Assembly (NCBI GenBank): GCA_964549065.1
Contig: CAZJUC010000023.1
Coordinates: forward strand, 1-24,364
Reading direction: 5' to 3'
Length of the DNA stretch: 24,364 nt
DNA from: Sva-07 sp964549065
GTDB lineage: Bacteria; Actinomycetota; Acidimicrobiia; Acidimicrobiales; Ilumatobacteraceae
Shown: positions 16,095 through 23,653 of the stretch, one piece after another
Layout of the letters: every line of letters starts with the position of its first letter
Numbering within the stretch: the first letter of the stretch is position 1
Program-made: the position numbers and the translations under genes
The notes under the pieces: model-generated
Seen by the model: the letters and a program-made list of their open reading frames with translations, nothing else
Told to the model about the DNA's origin: nothing
Database searches by the model: none

Positions 16095-16150
16095 GCGCTG
16101 CCGGGACGGGGACGAACCCACGTCGTCGAGTTGTGAGCAGCGTCGGAGGT

Positions 16151-16447
16151 TCAGCCGTCGACCTCGACGTCGACGGCAGGGACGTCGAGGTTGATGTTGC
16201 CGTCGTCGTCTTCGTCGGAGATGGCGAGGAACACGAGCGCCGCCACGGCGATCGATGCGAGCGCAGCGACGAAGCCGATCAGGAACCACGCGAACCGGCT
16301 CGATCCGTGGCTGTCGGCCGGTTCGTTCAAACGCCGTCGGAGTTCGACCACCTCGGCTTCGGTGAACCCTGTTGCGGTCTGGACCGCCACCGTCGGTGCC
16401 GGTGCCGGTCGCTCCACGGTTTCCTGTTGGGTCGTGTCGTCAGCCAT
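16151..16447 (-). CDS. Small single-pass membrane protein, unknown function
   Basis: A 98-residue protein not recognised as a known family. Residues 1-50 are polar, with a Pro/Ala stretch (E-R-P-A-P-A-P-T-V) and a short amphipathic helix (E-A-E-V-V-E-L-R-R-R-L). One membrane helix spans about 53-77 (W-F-L-I-G-F-V-A-A-L and onward). The C-terminus is strongly acidic (D-E-D-D-D-G ... D-V-E-V-D-G) and probably outside the cell, given the R-R-R and R before the helix. ATG 16447 was preferred to 16486, which would overlap the terminator-like hairpin. Codon use matches its neighbours, so it is likely a real gene, but expression is unproven. It converges on the GH10-like gene with a 56-bp gap. Confidence 0.65.
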   Translation of the reverse strand: MADDTTQQETVERPAPAPTVAVQTATGFTEAEVVELRRRLNEPADSHGSSRFAWFLIGFVAALASIAVAALVFLAISDEDDDGNINLDVPAVDVEVDG

Positions 16448-16488
16448 GAATGGGGCGGTACCCCGACACGACGAGTCGTCAAACACGA

Positions 16489-16519
16489 ATCCCCGAGCGG
16501 GCAGGGCCCACTCGGGGAT
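16489..16519 (-). terminator. Hairpin terminator after tRNA-Cys
   Basis: ATCCCCGAG (16489-16497) and CTCGGGGAT (16511-16519) are perfect 9-bp arms with a 13-nt loop, 3 nt past the tRNA-Cys end on the minus strand. Downstream on that strand the sequence is T-rich (ATTCGTGTTT). It probably ends the tRNA-Cys transcript, and any read-through from the ole operon. Confidence 0.65.
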
Positions 16520-16522
16520 CGG

Positions 16523-16594
16523 AGGCGACGATGAGAATCGAACTCATGTACACGGCTTTGCAGGCCGTTGCCTAAACCACTCGGCCACGTCGCC
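16523..16594 (-). tRNA. tRNA-Cys (anticodon GCA)
   Basis: On the minus strand the acceptor arms GGCGACG (16594-16588) and CGTCGCC (16530-16524) pair perfectly. The T-arm loop carries GTTCGATTC between TGA/TCA-type stems. The anticodon GCA falls at 16561-16559, exactly positions 34-36. The discriminator base is U (16523), the known identity element for tRNA-Cys. The 3' CCA is not encoded. It lies 33 bp downstream of the oleD stop on the same strand. Confidence 0.95.
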
Positions 16595-16627
16595 AGTTGA
16601 GGGGCCGAGGATAGCGGACAGGCAGGC

Positions 16628-17635
16628 TCACGGTGCAGTGAGGCGCTGATCGTCGGCGTACCAGGCGGCGAGCCGATCGAGACCCTCGTCGATCGAGACG
16701 CTCGGCGTCCAGCCGAGGTCGTGCTCGACCGGGCGGGGGTCGAACCAGTGGGCGGTGCCGAGCTGCTCCGCGAGGAACAGCGTCAGAGGCGGCTCGTCGG
16801 AACGTCGCAGCAGTGGCCACACCCGCTCGACCGCCGCACCGAGTGTGCGACCGACCTGCAACGACACGGTCTTCGGCGCGAACGGCACGCCGGCGGCGTG
16901 GCAGATGCCCTCGACGAGCTCACGGATCATCCGTGGTTCGCCGTTGGAGACGACATACGCCTGTCCGGAACACCGGGCGCCGGGTTCGACCGCGTCGAGC
17001 GCGGCGACCAGCGCTCCGACGGCGTTGTCGACATAGGTGGTGTCGACGAGCGCCCGCCCGCCGCCGACCAGGGCGAGCCGCCCGGTGACTGCACGTTCGA
17101 CGATCCGTCCGACGAGCTGGGTGTCGCCCGGCCCCCACACCAGGTGCGGCCGGATCGCAACGACGCCGAGCGCGTCGCCCGCCGCTGCGAGCGCCTCGAT
17201 CTCGGCCAGTGCCTTCGACTCGGGATACCACGCCCGGCCCCTCCCGAGCACCGGCTCGTCGGCTCCTCCCCCGATGATCGGTTCGCCACCGTGCGCGACC
17301 GACGGTGACGACACGTGGACGACTCGCCCGATGTCGTGGCGGCGGGCGGCGGCGAGCACGTTGCGGGTGCCGTCGACGTTGATCGACCGGTACTCCTCCC
17401 AGTCGCCGATCACACCGACCTTGGCGGCAAGGTGCACGACGGCGTCACAGCCGTCCGCCGCGTCGGCCACCACGCCGGGTTCGCGGACGTCGCCGAGGTG
17501 CTGGCGCACCCCCAGCTGGTCGAGGGTGTCCGAGCGCGTCCGCTGTTGAACGACGACATCGTCGCCGCGATGGGCCAGGGCGGTCGCCACCCCCGCCCCG
17601 ATGAGGCTCGAACCGCCGGTGACCAGGACTTTCAC
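16628..17635 (-). CDS. oleD: OleD: 2-alkyl-3-oxoalkanoate reductase
   Basis: An extended SDR (NAD-dependent epimerase/3-beta-HSD type) of 335 residues. The Rossmann loop T6-G-G-S-S-L-I-G13 opens the protein. H-L-A-A-K-V-G-V follows, and Y137-P-E-S-K141 is the catalytic pair, after V-S-S-P-S-V. I-R-P-H-L-V-W-G-P-G-D and D-T-T-Y-V-D-N-A are typical of the OleD/sterol-dehydrogenase group. In olefin synthesis OleD uses NADPH to reduce the 2-alkyl-3-ketoacid made by OleA to a 2-alkyl-3-hydroxyacid. GTG 17635 lies 4 bp after the oleBC stop, so the operon order is A, BC, D. On its own the sequence could be a steroid dehydrogenase-like protein; the operon context decides the call. Confidence 0.88.
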   Translation of the reverse strand: MKVLVTGGSSLIGAGVATALAHRGDDVVVQQRTRSDTLDQLGVRQHLGDVREPGVVADAADGCDAVVHLAAKVGVIGDWEEYRSINVDGTRNVLAAARRHDIGRVVHVSSPSVAHGGEPIIGGGADEPVLGRGRAWYPESKALAEIEALAAAGDALGVVAIRPHLVWGPGDTQLVGRIVERAVTGRLALVGGGRALVDTTYVDNAVGALVAALDAVEPGARCSGQAYVVSNGEPRMIRELVEGICHAAGVPFAPKTVSLQVGRTLGAAVERVWPLLRRSDEPPLTLFLAEQLGTAHWFDPRPVEHDLGWTPSVSIDEGLDRLAAWYADDQRLTAP

Positions 17636-17639
17636 GTGT

Positions 17640-20231
17640 TCACCGTCCCCGGACGAGCGAGCGCCGCCGCCGCCCGGCCAATACGTCGCCGGCCCAGGAT
17701 GCCACCGCAGCGCGGTCGATCTTCGCGTTGTGCCGGATGTCGACGGGCAACTGTCGTGCGGTCAGCACCGCGGCCACCGGCTGATCGACGGCGGCACGCA
17801 CCGATCCGGAGAGTTCTGCGCCGGCGGGGCCGTCGGTCGACTCGGCGTCCTCGACCACGACCACGAGCTGTTGGGTTCCCGCCGGGCCGACACCCACCGC
17901 AGCGACTCGGCCGCCGCCGAGGGAGCGCTCGATCACCCGTTCGACGGGGACCGAGGTGATCGGCCCACCTGCTGCTTCGATGACGTGCACCGACCGCCCT
18001 TCGACCCACAACCGACCGTCGGTGTCGAGGTGGCCGACGTCGCCCGAGCGGTGCCAGTCGCCGACCGCGCCGGGGCGGGCCGCTCGCTCGGTCGCCCACA
18101 ACCCCAGGTACCCGTCCGACACCCACGGTGCCCGCACGAGGATCTCGCCGGTCGAGCCGATGTCGACATCCGGTGGAAGTTCCTCGGCATCGAACCCGAG
18201 CGGTGCGATGCGGATCTCGGCGCCGATCACCGGTCGCCCGACGCACACCCCTCCGTTCGGATCGTGGCGTTCGGCCTGTTCGATGGCATCGAGGTCGATG
18301 TCGGCCACGGGCAACACCTCGGTCATGCCGTACGGCGTGTGGAGGGTGGCCGACGGGGTCAGGTCGCGAATCGCTCGCAGGGTCTCCGATGGCACCGGGG
18401 CGCCCGCCGAGAACACCACCCGCAACCCGGCGAGGCCGGTTCGCCTCGCATTCGCGTCCGACCGCGCCGTTGCAGCCACGTTGGCGAGCGCCGACGGCGA
18501 CGCGAACCCGAGCGTGGCGCCGATGCGATCGCACGCGGCGTCGAATGCGTCGGCGGTCAGCCGGCCCGGCTCGGTGACGTCGACGTCGGGCAGCGCGGTG
18601 GGGATTCCGAGCGCCGGACCGTAGAGGGCGAACGGCGCGAACGCTGCAACGAGACGATCGTCGGAGGTGATCGTGTAGGTGGACGCCAGGGCGTCACGCT
18701 GCGCCGCGAGCTGGCGGTGCAGGTACCGCACACCCTTGGCCGGGCCGGTGGCGCCGGACGTGAACAGCACCGCAGCGGGGTCGTCGGCCGACGGCGCCGG
18801 CGGGAGCCGGCCGGCCTCGGCAGCCACCAGGTCACCGACGTCGAGCAGCGTGGCCCGCGGCGCCCATCGCAACAGCGTGACGGCAAGTCGCGCCTGGCGC
18901 GGCCCGATGACGAATCTCGCTCGGGTCGATCGCACCGCCCGACCGAGTCCGCCGATGCCGAGTCCGCGGTCGGCGATCACGGTCACCCCGCCGGCGCGCC
19001 ACACGCCGTACACCGCGGCCACGAGGTCGACGCCGGGTGGTGTCAGCATCGCCACGCGGTCGCCGGGTTGCAGTCCGCGTCGATGCAGTTCGGCGGCGAC
19101 CGCCTCGACCCGTCGATTGAGTTCGGCGAAGGTCACCGCATCGCCCGTTGCCTGATCGACGAACGCCTCCGCCATGTCGTGACGCCGTTCGTCGAGCGCT
19201 GCCCAGAGCGGCCGGACCTCGATGGTGTGTCCACTCGCCCCGGTGTGCGTCTCGGGACGCGCCAGGCGGCCCTCGAACAGGTCGCTCAGCCACGTCTCGG
19301 CCACCGAGGCGACATCTGCTTCGGCCATCACCAGGTGGTTCGCGCGCGGGAAGCGATGAGTGGTGCTGTTGGGGAACCGCCCGGCGAGGTCGGCAGCGAA
19401 GTCGTCGTCGAACACCGGATCGCGGGCGCCCCACGCGAGCAGCACGGGCGCCTCCACGGAACGGAGTCGGGCAGCCACCTCGGCGATGGCGTGCTCGGAC
19501 GGGTGACCAATCTGTAGTGGGATGTCGCCGACGAAGTCGGCGATCGCCGCACGTTCGGGTGCGCTGCGGTAGGGAGCTCGGAACGCCTCGCGGTCGATCG
19601 CAGTGATCCGACGCCCGGAGAGCCGCACGGTGCCCTCGACGAACGCCGGCGTCCCCCGACACACCGCATCGAGCAGCAGCGGCGAGGCGGCCAGACGGAT
19701 GATGCCCGGTGCCGACCGGCCGTCGGGAACAGCGATCCCGGTGTTGCAGAGGATCATGCCGGCGAGCTGGTGCGGATCCTGCACCGCCCAGCCCATCGCG
19801 ATCGCCCCGCCCCAGTCGTGGGCGGCCATCACCAGCGGCGACTGCTGTCCGAGCTGCAGGGCGACGATGATGTCGTCGAGGTCGCGGACACGATCGGCGA
19901 AATGCCGAGCGGCCGTCCGCTCGCTGTAGCCCATGCCGAGCTGGTCGACCGCCACCACCCGGTAGGCGCGGTGCAGCCGGCGCAGGAACGTCGCCCACGC
20001 GTATCCCCACGTCGGATTCCCGTGCACGCACAGCACGACCGGGGCGCTGTCGTCGCCGTCCGGAACGCCGGTGTCGAGCACGTGCCAGCGATGGCGGCCA
20101 CCTTCGTGGCTCGCGACGTCGACCATCCTCGACCAGGACGGATCGAGGCCCCAACGCCGCAACGTTTCGGCATCCGGCGGCGTGACGTCGACCCCCGTTC
20201 GTCCGACCGCTCCAGCGGACCGGGTGGTCAC
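17640..20231 (-). CDS. oleBC: OleBC fusion: beta-lactone decarboxylase (N) and beta-lactone synthetase (C)
   Basis: A 863-residue natural fusion. Residues 1-325 are an alpha/beta hydrolase of the haloalkane-dehalogenase type: H70-G-N-P oxyanion loop, nucleophile Asp139 in H-D-W-G-G, D271 in A-R-D-P-V-F, and His299 in R-A-N-H-L. Asp instead of Ser fits OleB, which decarboxylates beta-lactones. Residues 340-863 are an ANL enzyme: P-loop T491-S-G-A-T-G-P-A-K-G, T-P-Y-G-M-T-E-V-L-P, R-S-G-D-V-G-H, and Lys837 in R-H-N-A-K-I, matching OleC, which makes the beta-lactone from a 2-alkyl-3-hydroxyacid. The GTG at 20231 overlaps the oleA stop (GTGA); the frame stays open 117 codons further upstream, but that part lies over oleA. 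Fused OleBC is known from actinobacteria. Confidence 0.92.
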   Translation of the reverse strand: MTTRSAGAVGRTGVDVTPPDAETLRRWGLDPSWSRMVDVASHEGGRHRWHVLDTGVPDGDDSAPVVLCVHGNPTWGYAWATFLRRLHRAYRVVAVDQLGMGYSERTAARHFADRVRDLDDIIVALQLGQQSPLVMAAHDWGGAIAMGWAVQDPHQLAGMILCNTGIAVPDGRSAPGIIRLAASPLLLDAVCRGTPAFVEGTVRLSGRRITAIDREAFRAPYRSAPERAAIADFVGDIPLQIGHPSEHAIAEVAARLRSVEAPVLLAWGARDPVFDDDFAADLAGRFPNSTTHRFPRANHLVMAEADVASVAETWLSDLFEGRLARPETHTGASGHTIEVRPLWAALDERRHDMAEAFVDQATGDAVTFAELNRRVEAVAAELHRRGLQPGDRVAMLTPPGVDLVAAVYGVWRAGGVTVIADRGLGIGGLGRAVRSTRARFVIGPRQARLAVTLLRWAPRATLLDVGDLVAAEAGRLPPAPSADDPAAVLFTSGATGPAKGVRYLHRQLAAQRDALASTYTITSDDRLVAAFAPFALYGPALGIPTALPDVDVTEPGRLTADAFDAACDRIGATLGFASPSALANVAATARSDANARRTGLAGLRVVFSAGAPVPSETLRAIRDLTPSATLHTPYGMTEVLPVADIDLDAIEQAERHDPNGGVCVGRPVIGAEIRIAPLGFDAEELPPDVDIGSTGEILVRAPWVSDGYLGLWATERAARPGAVGDWHRSGDVGHLDTDGRLWVEGRSVHVIEAAGGPITSVPVERVIERSLGGGRVAAVGVGPAGTQQLVVVVEDAESTDGPAGAELSGSVRAAVDQPVAAVLTARQLPVDIRHNAKIDRAAVASWAGDVLAGRRRRSLVRGR

Positions 20232-21253
20232 CAGACGATTTCGGTGAAGCTCGTGTTGAGCCCCGACCCGATACCCATGCACAGCACACGGTCGCCGACC
20301 TGGATCTGGTGGGCGGACTTGGCCAACGTCAGCGGGATCGCTGCAGGGCCGACATTGCCGTACTTCGGGAATGTCAGCGGGGCGCGGTCGGGGTCGATAC
20401 CGAGGCGCTCGGTGATCAGCCGGGTGTGCACCTGGCTGACCTGGTGCACGATGTACCAGTCCATGCCCACTTCCCAGTCGAAGTCGTGACCGGAGTGCTT
20501 CCAGGCAGCCTCGGCGAGATCGAGTCCGGCCACGAGCAGCCCGTGGGTGTCGGTGGTCATGCGGTCGAGATCGCCGACACACAGTTCGTGGTGCTGCGTG
20601 CCCGATCGGGCGACGCCACCCACCAGGCGGTGGGCGCCGGGATGCTCGTCGAGCCGACAGAGCACCGCAGCAGCAGCACCGGAGCCGAGGGTGAGCGAGG
20701 CGAACTCGGCAAAGACGTCGGCGGCCTCGGTGGCGGGGTCCTGCAGCCGGGCGATCGTGGTCTGCTGGGTGTGGCGACTGCCCTCACCGTCGACGATCAG
20801 GGCGTAGTCGATCGATCCGGCGTCGATCGCGGCGGCTGCGATCTGCATGCCGTTGATGAACCCCAGGCAAGCGTTACCGACATCGAAGTTGAGACAGCTC
20901 GGGCCCAGCTGGAGCTGATGGTGGACGGCGCACGCCACCGATGGTTCGAGATGGTGCTTGCACACCGAGGTGGAGATCAGCATGCCGACGCGCATGGGAT
21001 CGATGCCGGCTGAGTCGAGCGCTGCCTGACCCGCCATTGCGGCGGCCTGATCGAAGGTGACACCTTCGGGCCACCACCGACGCTCTTCGATTCCGGCCAG
21101 ATCGGACAGTGTCCCGGGCTTGAGGCCGGTGCGCTCGTAGGTGTCGGCCAGCTGCTCGTCGATCCAGGCGGAGGTCACGATCTCCGGGGCATCGACCGCT
21201 TCGACGGCCAGAACCCCGACGTTGCGGTGGGTCAGTACGGAGTTCTCGGTCAT
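20228..21253 (-). CDS. oleA: OleA: acyl-CoA head-to-head condensing enzyme
   Basis: A thiolase-superfamily (KAS III-like) enzyme of 341 residues that joins two fatty acyl-CoAs by non-decarboxylative Claisen condensation to a 2-alkyl-3-ketoacid. The OleA-specific glutamate is Glu103 (H-L-E-P-S-V-A), the nucleophile is Cys129 (F-D-V-G-N-A-C-L-G-F-I-N-G-M), and His270 (Y-I-V-H-Q-V-S) and Asn300 (K-Y-G-N-V-G-P) complete the site. E-P-S and N-A-C-L-x-F-I-N-G-M separate OleA from FabH, which lacks this Glu. ATG 21253 has a good SD (GGAAAGGA, 6 nt). It leads the operon and diverges from the SDR gene at 21382. Confidence 0.94.
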   Translation of the reverse strand: MTENSVLTHRNVGVLAVEAVDAPEIVTSAWIDEQLADTYERTGLKPGTLSDLAGIEERRWWPEGVTFDQAAAMAGQAALDSAGIDPMRVGMLISTSVCKHHLEPSVACAVHHQLQLGPSCLNFDVGNACLGFINGMQIAAAAIDAGSIDYALIVDGEGSRHTQQTTIARLQDPATEAADVFAEFASLTLGSGAAAAVLCRLDEHPGAHRLVGGVARSGTQHHELCVGDLDRMTTDTHGLLVAGLDLAEAAWKHSGHDFDWEVGMDWYIVHQVSQVHTRLITERLGIDPDRAPLTFPKYGNVGPAAIPLTLAKSAHQIQVGDRVLCMGIGSGLNTSFTEIVW

Positions 21254-21381
21254 CGGCGATCCTTTCCCATGGGTGCGGCGCAGCCTACGCCATCACACCC
21301 GAACCCGTTCGGTCGATCCTCGCGGAGGCCCAGCCGATACGGTCCGATCGGCGTAACGAACATCGACACGAGGGGGAACTC
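21254..21381. promoter_or_regulatory. Divergent intergenic region between oleA and the SDR gene
   Basis: This 128-bp gap must hold the promoter of the ole operon (minus) and of the SDR (plus). On the minus strand TAGGCT (21287-21282) is a possible -10 box upstream of the oleA SD; no good -35 was seen. On the plus strand the SDR has GAGGGGG just before its ATG. No clear operator palindrome stands out. Confidence 0.35.
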
Positions 21382-22302
21382 ATGGAACTCGGACCCGGCA
21401 AGGTGGCAGTGGTCACAGGAGCAGCGAGTGGAATCGGCCTCGCCCTGGCGAACGCGTTCGCTGCTGCCGGCTGCTCGGTGGTGCTGGCCGACGTCGACCG
21501 TGAGGCGCTCGACGCCGCCGGCGCCGAGGTGGGTGACCGCGGCGTCGACACGCTGACCGTGGTCGCCGACGTCAGCAAGGTCGACGCCGTCGATGCGCTC
21601 GCAGCAGCGACCATCGAACGCTTCGGTGCCGTGCACGTCGTGTGCAACAACGCCGGTGTGGGCGGTGCCGGTGACCCGTGGATCGGTCCACTCGAGACGT
21701 GGGAGTGGGTGATGGGCGTCAACTTCTGGGGTGTGGTCCATGGTGTACGGGCCTTCTTGCCCCACATCGTGATGTCCGGCGGCGGCCACATCGTCAACAC
21801 GGCGTCGATCGCCGGTGTCTTCCCCGGCATGACCGCGCCCCCCTACGACGCCAGCAAGCATGCCGTCGTGGCCATCACCGAGGACCTGTTCACCTCGCTG
21901 CGTGCCGGTGGGATCCCGGTCGGCGTCAGCTGTCTCTGTCCCGGTTGGGTTCGAACGGGTATCGGTGACTCCGAGCGCAACTGGCCGGAGGAACTCGGCG
22001 AGCTCCCGGAGCGAGACGCCGGCGGCGAAGTCGCCCGCAAGTACCTCACACGGGCCCTCGACGAAGGGATGCAGCCGGGAGCGGTGGCCGACCTGGTGCT
22101 GGGCGCCATCACGTCCGACCGATTCTGGGTGTTCCCCCAGCGCGAGTTCCTCGAGTTGGCGATCTCGCGTTGGCGAGACATCGAGGAGGGGCTCGACCCG
22201 AGCCTGCCGGAGCAGATCCCCGGTCTCCCACCGCGTTCGCAGATCATGGCCGAGGTGATGGCCGCGATGCTGGCCGACGCCGAGCAGTCCGCCACTCCCT
22301 GA
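21382..22302 (+). CDS. SDR-family oxidoreductase with extended C-terminus
   Basis: A short-chain dehydrogenase of 306 residues. T12-G-A-A-S-G-I-G19 is the dinucleotide loop, Asp37 in L-A-D-V-D suggests NAD(H), and N90-A-G, Asn114, Ser142, Tyr155 and Lys159 form the catalytic set. The protein is about 50 residues longer than a classical SDR. The extra C-terminal part (F-W-V-F-P-Q-R-E-F ... I-S-R-W-R-D-I-E-E-G) is typical of a large actinobacterial SDR group that includes mycofactocin-linked and lipid-acting members. The substrate is unknown. A strong SD (GAGGGGG) lies before ATG 21382. It diverges from oleA, so a role in fatty aldehyde or alcohol metabolism is possible but only by position. 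Confidence 0.86.
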   Translation: MELGPGKVAVVTGAASGIGLALANAFAAAGCSVVLADVDREALDAAGAEVGDRGVDTLTVVADVSKVDAVDALAAATIERFGAVHVVCNNAGVGGAGDPWIGPLETWEWVMGVNFWGVVHGVRAFLPHIVMSGGGHIVNTASIAGVFPGMTAPPYDASKHAVVAITEDLFTSLRAGGIPVGVSCLCPGWVRTGIGDSERNWPEELGELPERDAGGEVARKYLTRALDEGMQPGAVADLVLGAITSDRFWVFPQREFLELAISRWRDIEEGLDPSLPEQIPGLPPRSQIMAEVMAAMLADAEQSATP

Positions 22303-22366
22303 ACCGATCTCCCGAGCGTCACCGAGCGATCTGCGCAACACCGGTGAGCGAGGACGAGTCGAGGCG

Positions 22367-23374
22367 TCAGGTCGTGAGGTCGTAGACGCGTGCTGCGGTT
22401 CCACGCAGCATCGCGTCGCGTTCGTCGTCGGTGAAGTCGGCGATCAACTTCTTGGCGGCGTTCCAGAACGTGCGATAGGACAGCGAGAGCCGGTCGACCG
22501 GGAAGTTCGATTCGAACATGCACCGTTCGGGACCGAACTGCTCGATGGCGTGGAGGTAGTACCTCCCTTGCGCTGCGACGAATTCGTCGGAGCTCGGGGG
22601 ACGATCAGCCGTGTGCCAGCCGAAGCCGTTGTCCGGCATCGCCAGACCACCGATCTTCGCCACGACGTTCTCACAGGCTGCGATCTCGGCGATGTCGGCC
22701 TTCCACTGCTCGAAGATCGGGTCACGTTTCGCCTCGTAGGGCCCCACCCCCAGCGGTGTACCGAAGTGGTCGAGCACGATCGTGGTGCCTGGAACGCTTC
22801 GAGCGAGGTCGGCGAACTCCTGGTTCTGGTAGTGGTAGTGCCAGGTGTCGTAGGTGAGGTTGCGCTCACCCAGCCGGGCCACCCCGGCACGGAAGACCGG
22901 GTCCTGGTACAAGCCCACCGGCGCTCGCCCGGGAATCGACAGCGCGTCGGGATGCAGCGCGTGCGATCCGGCGTGGCGGATGCCTCGGAAGCGGCCCTTG
23001 CCGGCAGCTTCGTGACCGTCGAGCACCTCGTCGAGAACGCCGCCGAGGCGGAGGTCGGCGTGCGCCACGATGCCACCGATCAACCGGCGCTGCGACCGTT
23101 CGGCCTCGGCGGCGACGAACCGGGTCTCGGCGACCGGAGCGAACGCGTCGTCACTGCGGTCGTAGCCCGCCCCGCATTCGACGAACACGGTGTCGACCAC
23201 TCGGTGGCCGGCGGCGAGATCGCTCTCGAGATCTTCGAGCCCGTAGGACATCGAGCCGCCGACCGGCCAGAGGTGATGGTGGGGGTCGATGATCGCGACG
23301 TCGGGATCGATGACGGGCTCGACCAGCGAGTCGAGCCATTCCTGTGAGGACGGTTCGAGCCGTGGTGGAGCCAT
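22367..23374 (-). CDS. Amidohydrolase-family metal hydrolase (COG3618/TIM-barrel type)
   Basis: A 335-residue amidohydrolase. The family metal motif D30-P-H32-H33-H34-L-W opens the barrel, with further signals T-W-H-Y-H-Y, I-V-L-D-H-F-G-T-P and the late E-S-N-F-P-V-D that supplies the final Asp. This pattern fits the 2-pyrone-4,6-dicarboxylate lactonase-like / 'predicted TIM-barrel metal-dependent hydrolase' group, which includes lactonases and decarboxylases. The exact substrate is unknown. ATG 23374 directly follows a GTG (23377) and lies 6 nt after a TACGAT box, with no Shine-Dalgarno, so it may be leaderless. It converges on the SDR gene, and its promoter region sits against the tRNA-Gly terminator. 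Confidence 0.88.
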   Translation of the reverse strand: MAPPRLEPSSQEWLDSLVEPVIDPDVAIIDPHHHLWPVGGSMSYGLEDLESDLAAGHRVVDTVFVECGAGYDRSDDAFAPVAETRFVAAEAERSQRRLIGGIVAHADLRLGGVLDEVLDGHEAAGKGRFRGIRHAGSHALHPDALSIPGRAPVGLYQDPVFRAGVARLGERNLTYDTWHYHYQNQEFADLARSVPGTTIVLDHFGTPLGVGPYEAKRDPIFEQWKADIAEIAACENVVAKIGGLAMPDNGFGWHTADRPPSSDEFVAAQGRYYLHAIEQFGPERCMFESNFPVDRLSLSYRTFWNAAKKLIADFTDDERDAMLRGTAARVYDLTT

Positions 23375-23386
23375 CACCCGATCGTA
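23375..23386 (-). promoter_or_regulatory. -10-like box of the amidohydrolase gene
   Basis: On the minus strand TACGAT (23386-23381) ends 6 nt before ATG 23374. The TANNNT-N6 to N7 spacing predicts transcription starting at or next to the start codon. No convincing -35 was seen. Confidence 0.35.
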
Positions 23387-23397
23387 CGAAAACCGAC

Positions 23398-23430
23398 GAT
23401 CCCCCGGTCAGACGAGCTGACCGGGGGATC
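23398..23430 (-). terminator. Perfect 14-bp hairpin terminator of tRNA-Gly
   Basis: GATCCCCCGGTCAG (23398-23411) and CTGACCGGGGGATC (23417-23430) are fully complementary with a 5-nt loop, starting 2 nt past the tRNA CCA end on the minus strand. TTTT follows 5 nt after the stem. A strong intrinsic terminator shape, though the T-run is short and displaced. Confidence 0.75.
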
Positions 23431-23432
23431 TG

Positions 23433-23508
23433 TGGAGCGGACGACCGGGATCGAACCGGCGACCTCAACCTTGGCAAGGTTGCGCTCTACCAACTGAGCC
23501 ACGTCCGC
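23433..23508 (-). tRNA. tRNA-Gly (anticodon GCC)
   Basis: On the minus strand the acceptor arms GCGGACG (23508-23502) and CGTCCGC (23443-23437) pair perfectly. The D-arm has GCTCAGTTGGTAGAGC, the T-arm has GGTTCGATCC, and the anticodon GCC is at 23475-23473, exactly positions 34-36. The discriminator is U (23436), and the CCA tail is genomically encoded (23435-23433), unlike the tRNA-Cys in this window. A TATCAT about 45 nt upstream (23556-23551) is a possible -10 box. Confidence 0.97.
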
Positions 23509-23653
23509 ATGTCCTGATTGCGAGCAACGCACCAGGGATGACGGATGCAGATGATAGCGCACTTGCCGGACTCCCCCACCTCCCCGAACGGGCGATCCAC
23601 GCCCGGGCGATGAGCGAACGCACGCAGGTGGAGTGTTCATGTGGGGTATTTGC

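Noticed and set aside
17601..19517. A 638-codon plus-strand open frame opposite oleBC
   Set aside because: A GC-driven shadow of oleBC with Arg/Gly/His-rich composition and no domain signature; the OleBC frame has full motifs.
20232..20582. N-terminal extension of OleBC by 117 codons
   Set aside because: This part lies over oleA, is Arg/Pro/His-rich and lacks motifs; GTG 20231 overlaps the oleA stop and gives the expected length.
22303..22366. Possible terminator between converging SDR and amidohydrolase genes
   Set aside because: TCACCG and CGGTGA can pair, but only 6 bp with a 17-nt loop and no T-run.
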